Assembly (NCBI GenBank): GCA_964498925.1 | Contig: CAZCKD010000061.1 | Location: 1 to 17,894, forward strand | Direction of reading: 5' to 3' | Length of the DNA stretch: 17,894 nt | DNA from: Granulosicoccus sp964498925 | GTDB lineage: Bacteria > Pseudomonadota > Gammaproteobacteria > Granulosicoccales > Granulosicoccaceae | Shown: positions 1 to 6,536 of the stretch, piece by piece | Numbering within the stretch: the stretch's first letter is position 1 | Layout of the letters: each line of letters opens with the position of its first letter | Position numbers and translations under genes: made by a program | Notes under the pieces: model-generated | The model's database searches: none | Seen by the model: the letters and a program-made list of their open reading frames with translations, nothing else | Told to the model about the DNA's origin: nothing

Positions 1-27
1 TAAAGCGTTTATGTGGTGGGTCGTTGT

Positions 28-48
28 CTCCTCAAAGTGCTTGAGGAG
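28..48 (-). terminator. Hairpin just past the EamA permease stop; possible terminator
   Basis: A perfect 8-bp inverted repeat (CTCCTCAA at 28-35, TTGAGGAG at 41-48) encloses a 5-base loop. It begins four bases beyond the minus-strand stop codon of the permease at 52-54. Position and stem strength suit a transcription end or an mRNA 3'-stabilising structure. No T-run follows on the minus strand, so it is not a classical intrinsic terminator. Confidence 0.4.
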
Positions 49-51
49 CAG

Positions 52-918
52 TCATTGGCTGCGACGCAAGCCCGCTATTCCTTGAAAGGCGACGGCCGCC
101 AGTACGATGGCTCCACCGACTAAGGTGTTTCGTGCCGGCGTTTCATTGACCACCAACCATACCCATAGGGGGGCTAAGGCAGTCTCTGCTAATGCCAAGA
201 GCGGCACCTGCGCGGAAGGCACGCTGCGCGAACCCAGCGTAATCAGAATAAATCCCAATCCAACTTGAATGGCACCCAATGCCATTGAGTATATTAAGTC
301 GTGTAGTGATATCTCAAATGTGGGTATGAACAGCAAACACAGTAAGGCTGCAATGACTCCTGCTAGAGAAGTAGCAGCCATCGAATCATGTCCAGCGGGT
401 GCTCGTCTTAACATGACGATCATGACGGCAAAGGAGAGTACGGCCAGAAACGCATAGATAATGCCGTGTTGGTCGTCGGCTGCAATGCCACCAGAGACCA
501 TAACCGATACGCCGACAATGGCTAAAAGCATCGATAGCCATGTGGCTTTGGTTACTCGTTCCCTTAGTACGATCCAACCGAGCAGGGCAGCCATGACCGG
601 ACCTGTACTGAGTATGAGTACGGTATTGGCGACGCTGGTTGTAAACAGGCTGAAGACGTAGGTGATAAAGCCGAACGCGAGGCTAAACCCAATGACGAAA
701 TCTGAGATTCGTAGTGCCCGATACCGCTGTAAAAAGTTTTTCGGCTCACGAACAACCATAAACAACAGAACCGCAGCGCTAAACGCTAATGAACGATAGA
801 AGAGGACAGTCCATGGGTGTGCACTCTCGATAAACCGGATGAACAGACCGCCGAAGCTAAGAAAGATGCCGGCGACAATAAGGTAAACCACACCTCGTCG
901 GTAAGTTTGCTCCTGCAT
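52..918 (-). CDS. EamA/DMT-family inner-membrane transporter
   Basis: The 288-residue protein is almost entirely hydrophobic and has the two-fold repeated architecture of the drug/metabolite transporter superfamily: about ten membrane segments in two EamA halves (roughly residues 12-140 and 150-282). Visible family traits are a short charged N-terminus followed by a segment with GIFLSFGGLFIR, a mid-protein LLGWIVLRERVT at the end of the first half, and the matching ALAPLWVWLVVNETP in the second half. Such proteins move small metabolites or amino acids across the inner membrane, but the substrate cannot be read from sequence. The start ATG at 916-918 gives a natural N-terminus, with GAGG lying about 12 bases upstream. 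It is transcribed divergently from the ABC exporter pair and appears to be a single-gene unit. The family call is firm; the substrate is unknown. Confidence 0.9.
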   Translation of the reverse strand: MQEQTYRRGVVYLIVAGIFLSFGGLFIRFIESAHPWTVLFYRSLAFSAAVLLFMVVREPKNFLQRYRALRISDFVIGFSLAFGFITYVFSLFTTSVANTVLILSTGPVMAALLGWIVLRERVTKATWLSMLLAIVGVSVMVSGGIAADDQHGIIYAFLAVLSFAVMIVMLRRAPAGHDSMAATSLAGVIAALLCLLFIPTFEISLHDLIYSMALGAIQVGLGFILITLGSRSVPSAQVPLLALAETALAPLWVWLVVNETPARNTLVGGAIVLAAVAFQGIAGLRRSQ

Positions 919-1017
919 GGCTGAATCTGCCTCTATACTGCTGGTTGAATGTGAGGATGGCAGTGCAACATACAGTAGATTCTGTACAGCTGCTTGGATA
1001 AAGAGGAAAACGAACGA
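919..1017. promoter_or_regulatory. Divergent intergenic control region
   Basis: This gap of about 100 bases separates the divergent EamA and ABC-2 permease genes and so must hold both promoters. It contains the palindrome CTGTACAG (982-989) and a short inverted pair TACAG/CTGTA (971-975, 982-986) that could be an operator. I could not place convincing -35/-10 boxes at standard spacing on either strand, so only the location is supported. Confidence 0.35.
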
Positions 1018-1830
1018 ATGAGAATGTGGTTACTGGCTCAGGATGAAGTCATCCGATTGTTGTCGACGCGTCGAGGACTCTTTGCTCTATTGGGTTTCTT
1101 GTTAGTTTGGCTGGCGGTTCTGAACTACGGTATTTTGCCGGCGGCCTCATTATTCTCAGAGCCGTCGAACAGCATCCTCATTGAGTTTCTACTGTCTGCC
1201 TTAGGATTAGAGGATTGGGCGAACGGTGTCAGTTGGCCGGCTGCTGAGCTTGCGGTTTATTGGTTTGTCAGTCTGTACCTATTTCCATTTTTTGCACTCA
1301 TTGCCTCAGCGGATCAAACCGCCTCAGATCGAAGCCGTGGAACTCTTCGATATCTAGTTATGCGTAGCTCGCGCTTAGAAATTTTCTGGGGTCGATTTGT
1401 GGGGCAGTGTCTGATCATGATGATTGTTATTTTGATGACCTTGGGCAGTGTGCTGTTGATCATTGCTTTTTATAGCCCTGATAATTTGGCCTTGTCATTG
1501 GCGAAGTCACCCATGATCATTACAAACCTGTGGTTGGTTTTATTGCCTTATATCGCCTTGATGGCTCTGGTGTCTGTGTTCGCTTCATCAGCGCGGCAGG
1601 CAACACTGCTTGCCGTAATTCTCTGGATAAGCGCCTTGTTGATCGTCGGTTTTATACGATCACGCTTCGGTGACTCAGCTCTGTTGAATTGGGCCCTGCC
1701 GGGATCCCAGGTCGGTGAATTGTTGCGATTATCTGATTGGTCGACGATGTCCTATGCGTTTATTCCTGTAGTCCACACCACACTGTTTTTAGTGCTGGGT
1801 TCTGTTTTCATGCGAGGGCGTGACCTATGA
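1018..1830 (+). CDS. ABC-2 type transporter permease subunit
   Basis: This membrane protein (270 residues from the chosen start) has about six transmembrane segments: one near residues 19-40, then hydrophobic stretches at the GVSWPAAELAVYW, LIMMIVILMTLGSVLLII, LVLLPYIALMALVSVFA, LLAVILWISALLIVGF and HTTLFLVLGSVF regions. The cytoplasmic segment with TASDRSRGTLRYLVMRSSR resembles the coupling region of NosY/ABC-2 permeases, where the E.G/RGTLR-type motif follows the first helices. The reading frame is open from a TTG at 994, but ATG 1018 is preferred because AGAGG lies at 1002-1006 at workable spacing and the TTG has no ribosome site. The stop overlaps the ATG of the ATPase gene (ATGA), so the two are translationally coupled halves of one exporter. 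The substrate is unknown. Confidence 0.85.
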   Translation: MRMWLLAQDEVIRLLSTRRGLFALLGFLLVWLAVLNYGILPAASLFSEPSNSILIEFLLSALGLEDWANGVSWPAAELAVYWFVSLYLFPFFALIASADQTASDRSRGTLRYLVMRSSRLEIFWGRFVGQCLIMMIVILMTLGSVLLIIAFYSPDNLALSLAKSPMIITNLWLVLLPYIALMALVSVFASSARQATLLAVILWISALLIVGFIRSRFGDSALLNWALPGSQVGELLRLSDWSTMSYAFIPVVHTTLFLVLGSVFMRGRDL

Positions 1831-2723
1831 ACCTTTTTGAGTGCCAGTCTCTTACTAAGCGCTTTGGCAGCACCACGGCAATTGATAACGTTTCGTTCAG
1901 TTTGTCAGCAGGGCAACCGATCGCACTTATTGGTCCTAACGGCTCAGGTAAGACAACATTACTTAGCTTGATGTGTGGATTTATTAAACCCACGTCTGGA
2001 GAGTTGTCAGTATTAGGTGAAAAACCCGGCTCACGTTCGTTGATCGGGCGAATGTCCGTATTGCCACAGGACGCATTGTTTGATCCTCGCTTGAGTGTGG
2101 GGCGGCAGTTAACACTGTTCTCCCGTTTACAGGGTCTTGGAAGAAAACAAGCTGCCATGGAAGTTGAACGTGTTCTGGAACTTGTCGACTTATCTTCGTC
2201 CATCGGTTCAAAGTCGACTGAGCTGTCCCATGGTATGAGAAAACGTATCGCGATTGCTCAGGCTATGATTGGCTCGCCTCAATGGGTATTACTGGACGAA
2301 CCCACGGCTGGAATTGATCCTCCCAACGCCAAGATGATTCGTGATCTGGTTAAAGAACAGTCGGACCGAACGACATTCATTGTCAGCTCACACAACCTGG
2401 ATGAGTTAGAACGTTTGTGCGAAACCGTGGTGTATCTGGACAGCGGTAGATTGGTCAGCATTGGCTCTGTAGCGGATGATACCAATCAAGATTTTCTGAC
2501 TCTAAGATTAAACAAGGTTTCTGAATCTGAATTTATTGCCGGTGCACAAAATATTTCGAGCATTACCAGCATAAAAAAATCTGCACAGGGTGATTATCTC
2601 ATCCAGACATCCGATGATATGCAAGCAAGCGCCGAGCTTATGCAGCTACTTATGCAAAACGGTTGGACATACCGACAGCTATCACGCGGTCGGTCGTTGG
2701 AGGAGAGGCTGTATGGGAATTAA
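1827..2723 (+). CDS. ABC transporter ATP-binding protein, partner of the ABC-2 permease
   Basis: The 298-residue nucleotide-binding subunit has all canonical elements: Walker A GPNGSGKT (36-43), Q-loop glutamine near 81, a signature LSHGMRKR (133-140), Walker B VLLDEP (154-159) and the H-loop histidine in SSHN (187-190). The signature LSHGM instead of LSGG is common in the DrrA/NosF/CcmA-like group that pairs with ABC-2 permeases. Residues about 215-298 form a C-terminal extension typical of that group, of unknown role. It hydrolyses ATP at the cytoplasmic face to power the permease encoded immediately upstream, whose stop codon it overlaps. No accessory protein (periplasmic or HlyD-like) is adjacent, so nothing points to a substrate. 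NosF-like copper delivery is possible but no nos genes are present. Confidence 0.92.
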   Translation: MNLFECQSLTKRFGSTTAIDNVSFSLSAGQPIALIGPNGSGKTTLLSLMCGFIKPTSGELSVLGEKPGSRSLIGRMSVLPQDALFDPRLSVGRQLTLFSRLQGLGRKQAAMEVERVLELVDLSSSIGSKSTELSHGMRKRIAIAQAMIGSPQWVLLDEPTAGIDPPNAKMIRDLVKEQSDRTTFIVSSHNLDELERLCETVVYLDSGRLVSIGSVADDTNQDFLTLRLNKVSESEFIAGAQNISSITSIKKSAQGDYLIQTSDDMQASAELMQLLMQNGWTYRQLSRGRSLEERLYGN

Positions 2724-2823
2724 GTGCTATGAGTCCTTTTTAACAACTCTAATGGTTTGAAATTGTGAGCGCTAATGCTCGTCTCTGAAGATGCTTGAAA
2801 GGTGCAACTTAAGGGATGGGTGC

Positions 2824-3114
2824 TTAGAGTAATCTAAGCCCATAAATTGCGAATATGCCTGCAGCCATCGTCAGTGGTAGGCTGCGGGTCAGCAGAGCGA
2901 CAATCAACGATATAGCGCCTGCGATTAATTCATTCACTCCCCCTGATAATACAAGTACTGAAACCAGTGAAATAATCAGGCAGCCGGGCAAGGCGTTGAG
3001 TGCGCGTGCCCATGGCCCGGATTCAGGCAGACGTTGTCCTAATAAAATGCCTGACAGGCGAATCGTAAATGTTGCCAGTGCCAGCAGTATGATGACTAGC
3101 CAAGTATCAGTCAT
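2824..3114 (-). CDS. azlD: AzlD-family branched-chain amino-acid export subunit
   Basis: A 96-residue protein with three or four membrane segments (starting WLVIILLALATFTIRLSG) has the size and character of AzlD (YgaH-like). The conserved early TFxIRLSG motif and the LPGCLIISLVSVLVLSGG segment match the family. AzlD works as the small partner of AzlC in exporting valine and other branched-chain amino acids. Its ATG (3112-3114) lies inside the last codons of azlC, an 8-base overlap that indicates translational coupling. It is the last gene of the minus-strand run and converges with the ABC ATPase gene. I see no good intrinsic terminator in the 100 bases (2724-2823) between the two stops. Confidence 0.88.
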   Translation of the reverse strand: MTDTWLVIILLALATFTIRLSGILLGQRLPESGPWARALNALPGCLIISLVSVLVLSGGVNELIAGAISLIVALLTRSLPLTMAAGIFAIYGLRLL

Positions 3115-3802
3115 GGTTAAGTAATCCGGCAGCGGCAGCCCCTACGCATCCACCTAGCACCAATGCCCAGGAAGAATCCAACCAACCCGTTAATAAGCAC
3201 AAAGCGACGATACTGACGGATACGGCCCACGGGATGAGATCTGATCGGCCGCGCCATAGAGACGTTGCTATCGCAATGAAGGCTGCCGTAAAAGCGAAGT
3301 CCATGCCCAACGCACGAGGTTCAGGTATTTGAGTGGCAAACAGCACGCCCAAAGTTGTTGAGGCTACCCAGACAAACCACAAGCAGGCCCCTCCGCCAAC
3401 GAGATACCAGTAGCCGACAGCTTGCCCTTTGGCTCTGGTGGCGAGCATAAGCGCCCAATTCTCATCGGTGGTCATATGCGCGCCAAACATAATCTGCCAC
3501 CAAGGGCGTCCTTTGTAGACATCTCGGATGGACGCGCTAACCAGCAGTAATCGGAGGTTGATGGCGATAGCTGCGATTAGAGCAGCCATGGCTCCGGCGC
3601 CCGCAACAAGACGCTCAACAAGCAGTATTTGGGAAGCACCGGCAAATACCAGTGTTCCCATCGCGCCGATTTGCAAACTACCCATTTGAGCCTGAGCTGC
3701 CAGAAGCCCAAATGCCAATCCATAGATGATGACACCTAATGCAAGGGGTGCAATCTCCTTTACACCCTGCAAAAATTCCTGAGTCGCTTGCCTCTCATTC
3801 AT
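3107..3802 (-). CDS. azlC: AzlC-family branched-chain amino-acid permease
   Basis: This 231-residue inner-membrane protein matches AzlC/YgaZ. It has an N-terminal GVKEIAPLALGVIIYGLAFG, a central FAGASQILLVERLVAGA segment (family members carry FAGASQ here), then the RLLLVSAS region and a block HMTTDENWAL that corresponds to the conserved TDExxA motif. Length and roughly five or more membrane helices agree with the family. With AzlD it forms the exporter for branched-chain amino acids. The ATG at 3800-3802 is taken as the start; the SD-like GGTGAG lies about 14-15 bases upstream but is folded into the 3' arm of a hairpin at 3811-3836. It follows the hydrolase-OsmC gene by 49 bases on the same strand and is probably co-transcribed with it. 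Confidence 0.9.
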   Translation of the reverse strand: MNERQATQEFLQGVKEIAPLALGVIIYGLAFGLLAAQAQMGSLQIGAMGTLVFAGASQILLVERLVAGAGAMAALIAAIAINLRLLLVSASIRDVYKGRPWWQIMFGAHMTTDENWALMLATRAKGQAVGYWYLVGGGACLWFVWVASTTLGVLFATQIPEPRALGMDFAFTAAFIAIATSLWRGRSDLIPWAVSVSIVALCLLTGWLDSSWALVLGGCVGAAAAGLLNHD

Positions 3803-3810
3803 CCACGAAT

Positions 3811-3836
3811 GTTAACTCACCTAGTGGTGAGCTAAC
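3811..3836 (-). promoter_or_regulatory. Strong hairpin between the hydrolase-OsmC stop and azlC
   Basis: GTTAACTCACC (3811-3821) and GGTGAGCTAAC (3826-3836) form an 11-bp stem with a single mismatch and a 4-base loop (TAGT). Read on the minus strand it follows the stop of the upstream gene by 15 bases and ends nine bases before the azlC ATG. The 3' arm contains GGTGAG, which could serve as azlC's ribosome site, so folding could limit azlC translation. There is no T-run, so a plain terminator is less likely; an operator or RNA-processing site is also possible. Confidence 0.5.
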
Positions 3837-3851
3837 GGGATGACTTGGAAA

Positions 3852-5069
3852 TTAAACCGCAACGTTGCTGGTTCGAATTTCCAGTTTGCCGGACAAGGTG
3901 CGGTGTACCGGACACTTGTCAGCAATCTCCATCAAGCGCGCTCGCTGTTCATCCGTCAAGTCACCGTGCAGTTTGATGTCACGATCGATGACATCAAGCT
4001 GCACTGGCGTATCACCACAATCGGCACAATCGGTTAAGTGTTCCCGATTATGTCGCAAAGTCACTTCAGCATTTTCCAGCGGCCAATTCTTACGACCAGC
4101 GTACATTCTGAGCGTCATGGAAGTGCAGGTGCCAATTGATGCGAGCAAGTGTTCATAGGGGTCAGGACCTGCATTGTTACCGCCTGATCGGGTTGGCTCA
4201 TCTGCAATCCAGTGATGAGTGTCACTGAAAACGTCCAGCATGAATTTCCGGTTGCGTTCGCTGACAGTCAATTCACCCGCGGCAACCTTCGGACGCTCTT
4301 CGGGATCTGCGGTCTTCACCAGTCTTAGAGCCCAGGCGGCAATGACGTCGGCAACATATTCAGCGTCACTGGCTTTACTTAATAGATGGCTGGCATCGTC
4401 AAGGCTGACGAAGCTTTTCGGGTGGTGGGCTGCACGATAAATGCGTTCCGCTTCACTAATGTCGACCGTGGTGTCGACAGGGGAATGCATAACGAGAAAG
4501 GCTGTTTTTAAACGGCTGATGTGACCGATGCTGCTTTGATTAATATCATCAAGGAACTGCTTTTTAATAAGAAACTTACGGCCAGCCAAGTTCACTTCTG
4601 CTTCGCCGTTTTTCTCGATACTTTCGATATCGCACTTGAACTGATGTGACACATGTTGAGCATCTGCCGGTGAGCCGATAGTGACAACACCTTTGCACTC
4701 GGGGACCTTATGCGCAGCGCTTAAAACCGCTGTACCACCGAGGCTATGTCCTATCAGTAGCGTCGGCGGCATGCCGGCGTCACGCAGGTGCGTAGCTGCT
4801 GCGATAAGATCTTCCACATTAGAGGTAAAGTTTGTATTCGCAAAGTCACCGTCACTGCTGCCAAGACCGGTAAAGTCAAACCGCATAACAGCATAACCAC
4901 GTTTAACCAATGCACGAGCAATTCGTGAAGCAGCTGCAATGTCTTTACCGCAAGTAAAGCAATGTGCAAACAAGGCCGTCGCTATGGGTGGTTGATCCGG
5001 TGTTTCCAGTAAACCTGCCAGCTTTTCACCCGTTGATCCTTCGAATTGGAATTTGCTTCTATTGGACAT
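3852..5069 (-). CDS. Bifunctional alpha/beta hydrolase - OsmC family protein
   Basis: The 405-residue protein is a two-domain fusion. Residues about 1-250 are an alpha/beta hydrolase with nucleophile elbow GHSLGG (Ser109), probable acid Asp199 in HSPVDT and His228 in DDASHLL. Residues about 265-400 are an OsmC/Ohr-type domain with two cysteines placed as in peroxide-reducing members: Cys315 in SIGTCTSM and Cys386 in DKCPVHRT. The OsmC domain typically reduces organic hydroperoxides via its thiol pair; the hydrolase may de-esterify lipid-type substrates. That division of labour is inference. A lone CADCGD motif (348-353) adds two more cysteines, as seen in some members of the fusion. No signal peptide is visible, so it is cytoplasmic. 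Its start overlaps the end of tesA by 11 bases, which indicates one transcript with that gene. Confidence 0.9.
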   Translation of the reverse strand: MSNRSKFQFEGSTGEKLAGLLETPDQPPIATALFAHCFTCGKDIAAASRIARALVKRGYAVMRFDFTGLGSSDGDFANTNFTSNVEDLIAAATHLRDAGMPPTLLIGHSLGGTAVLSAAHKVPECKGVVTIGSPADAQHVSHQFKCDIESIEKNGEAEVNLAGRKFLIKKQFLDDINQSSIGHISRLKTAFLVMHSPVDTTVDISEAERIYRAAHHPKSFVSLDDASHLLSKASDAEYVADVIAAWALRLVKTADPEERPKVAAGELTVSERNRKFMLDVFSDTHHWIADEPTRSGGNNAGPDPYEHLLASIGTCTSMTLRMYAGRKNWPLENAEVTLRHNREHLTDCADCGDTPVQLDVIDRDIKLHGDLTDEQRARLMEIADKCPVHRTLSGKLEIRTSNVAV

Positions 5070-5700
5070 TGACTTTTAACTCCTCTAACGCTGTTTTTAT
5101 CATGGGCAACGTATGCTCTACGAGCAATGGTTGGGCATCTGCAGATGGGTGAATGCCGTCGGACTGAAAATAGCTTCGATCCTCAGCGATGGGTTCTAAC
5201 AAAAAGGGCAGAAACAGGCTTCCGGAGTTCTCGGCGGCATCTGCAAAAGCTTTTGAATAAAGTTTGAGGTAGGCGGGGCCGTAATTGGATGGAATCATCA
5301 TGCCTTGTATCAGCACCAGTGCACCGTGATTGCTGGCCAGCGTCGCCATGTTTTCCAGATTCTGTTGCATGACTTTTGTGGGGTAACCGCGAAGACCATC
5401 GTTACCGCCCAGCTCTATAATGAGTAAGTCAGGATCGAATCGATCCAGTGCATCGGGGAGGCGTCTTAATCCACCACCGGTTGTATCACCGCTTATACTG
5501 GCGTTGGTTATTGTGACGTCATAGCCTTCTTCACGGAGGCTGTCCTCGGTTAACTGCACCCAGCCGTCTGCTTCGTCCAGCCCATACGCTGCACTGATGC
5601 TGTCGCCGATAACCAGTATGTTCTGGCCCTCAGCTCGTAGGGCTCCGGAAAAAAGCAGGGCGATTAGTAGAGTTGCGCGAATAAATGTCATGAATCCCAT
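5059..5700 (-). CDS. tesA: TesA: periplasmic SGNH arylesterase / acyl-CoA thioesterase I
   Basis: This 213-residue SGNH/GDSL hydrolase has every block of the family: GDSIS with nucleophile Ser34, Gly71 in SISGDT, GGNDG with Asn100, and DGIHP with Asp181 and His184. An N-terminal signal peptide (positive residue Arg8, hydrophobic core LLIALLF, cleavage probably after ALRA at 23) places the enzyme in the periplasm. Family members hydrolyse thioesters, aryl esters and lysophospholipids. The length equals that of the Escherichia coli TesA group. A second in-frame ATG at 5689-5691 (residue 4) would still leave a complete signal peptide. Divergence from ybbA-ybbP is the conserved arrangement of this gene. 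Unusually, downstream it overlaps the hydrolase-OsmC fusion, forming the head of a minus-strand operon ending in azlCD. Confidence 0.95.
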   Translation of the reverse strand: MGFMTFIRATLLIALLFSGALRAEGQNILVIGDSISAAYGLDEADGWVQLTEDSLREEGYDVTITNASISGDTTGGGLRRLPDALDRFDPDLLIIELGGNDGLRGYPTKVMQQNLENMATLASNHGALVLIQGMMIPSNYGPAYLKLYSKAFADAAENSGSLFLPFLLEPIAEDRSYFQSDGIHPSADAQPLLVEHTLPMIKTALEELKVNVQ

Positions 5701-5816
5701 TACTTGTTCATCTCGAATAAAACATTAATATCGTTTTTTGTAGGTATCTGGATCGAATTTTGGTCGTGTTCAGATGTCCGAGACACCAACCGTCTATCGA
5801 CAGTATAAAAGTAAGT
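5701..5816. promoter_or_regulatory. Divergent tesA / ybbA control region
   Basis: This 116-base gap lies between the divergent tesA and ybbA starts and must carry promoters in both directions. It is AT-rich near 5718-5740. A plus-strand pair TTGTTC (5704-5709) and TAATAT, 16 bases apart, could be a weak sigma-70 promoter for ybbA, but the match to consensus is partial. No operator-like palindrome stood out. Confidence 0.35.
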
Positions 5817-6536
5817 ATGACTAATAAGACCCTAGGTAATGCAGAAAGTGCCTTACGAAACGCCCCTGCAGTTGTCCTGAATGGGGACGGTATTGCCAAA
5901 CGGGTGACTGGCCCGGAAGGCAATTTGACCATCCTGCACGCTTTGGATATCCAGGTGCTAGCGGGCGAAACCGTGGCTATCGTTGGTCCATCGGGGTCGG
6001 GAAAGTCAACGTTGCTGGGCATTCTGGCCGGTCTGGATACCCCTTCAGACGGGCGCGTCGATCTGCTAGGAGAACCGCTTTCCGAGCTGGATGAGGACAA
6101 CCGGGCTCGCCTCAGAGCCGGGCAAGTTGGCTTCGTGTTTCAGAACTTCCAATTGCTGCCCGGTTTAACCGCTTTGGAAAATGTCATGTTGCCGTTGGAA
6201 ATTACCGGCCAGGCTGATGCAAAAAGTCGAGCGAGTGCCATGTTGGATCAAGTGGGTCTTTCATCCCGTTCCGGTCATCAACCTTTGCAGTTGTCGGGTG
6301 GGGAGCAACAACGGGTGGCGCTAGCCAGAGCGTTTGTAACAGAGCCAGGCGTACTCTTCGCTGATGAACCCACTGGCAACCTGGACAGCGATACCGGTGA
6401 AAGAGTTATCGAACTTATGTTTTCACTGCGTGAACAACAGGGTACAGCCGTCGTATTGGTCACCCATGACAATACACTGGCAAAACGCTGCGACCGAATT
6501 CTGAAAATGGGTAATGGACAGTTGGAAGCGGTATGA
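5817..6536 (+). CDS. ybbA: YbbA: ABC transporter ATP-binding protein (LolD/MacB-like)
   Basis: A 239-residue ATPase has Walker A GPSGSGKS (57-64), Q-loop QNFQLLPGLTALENV (109-123), signature LSGGEQQRVALARAF (159-173), Walker B VLFADEPTGNLD (179-190) and H-loop VTHD (215-218). The LPGLTALENVMLPLE and ADEPTGNLD blocks are typical of the LolD/MacB/FtsE class, which pairs with FtsX-like permeases. The frame is open from a TTG at 5760, but the extra 19 residues have no family resemblance, so ATG 5817 is used; its ribosome site is weak. The stop overlaps the ybbP start by four bases (ATGA). In E. coli, YbbA and YbbP are reported to act with TesA in extracting hydrophobic molecules from the inner membrane; conserved order here supports the same role. 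Confidence 0.92.
   Translation: MTNKTLGNAESALRNAPAVVLNGDGIAKRVTGPEGNLTILHALDIQVLAGETVAIVGPSGSGKSTLLGILAGLDTPSDGRVDLLGEPLSELDEDNRARLRAGQVGFVFQNFQLLPGLTALENVMLPLEITGQADAKSRASAMLDQVGLSSRSGHQPLQLSGGEQQRVALARAFVTEPGVLFADEPTGNLDSDTGERVIELMFSLREQQGTAVVLVTHDNTLAKRCDRILKMGNGQLEAV

Noticed and set aside
971..989. CTGTACAG palindrome considered as a LexA (SOS) box
   Set aside because: The spacing between the CTG and CAG halves is wrong for the CTG-N10-CAG operator.
1808..2203. Minus-strand 131-codon open frame opposite the ABC ATPase
   Set aside because: It is fully covered by the ATPase coding frame, including Walker A, and its translation has no recognisable domain.
2724..2823. Intrinsic terminator between the convergent ABC ATPase and azlD genes
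   Set aside because: Only a 4-bp stem (GAGC/GCTC around 2767-2780) without a T-run was found, too weak to call.
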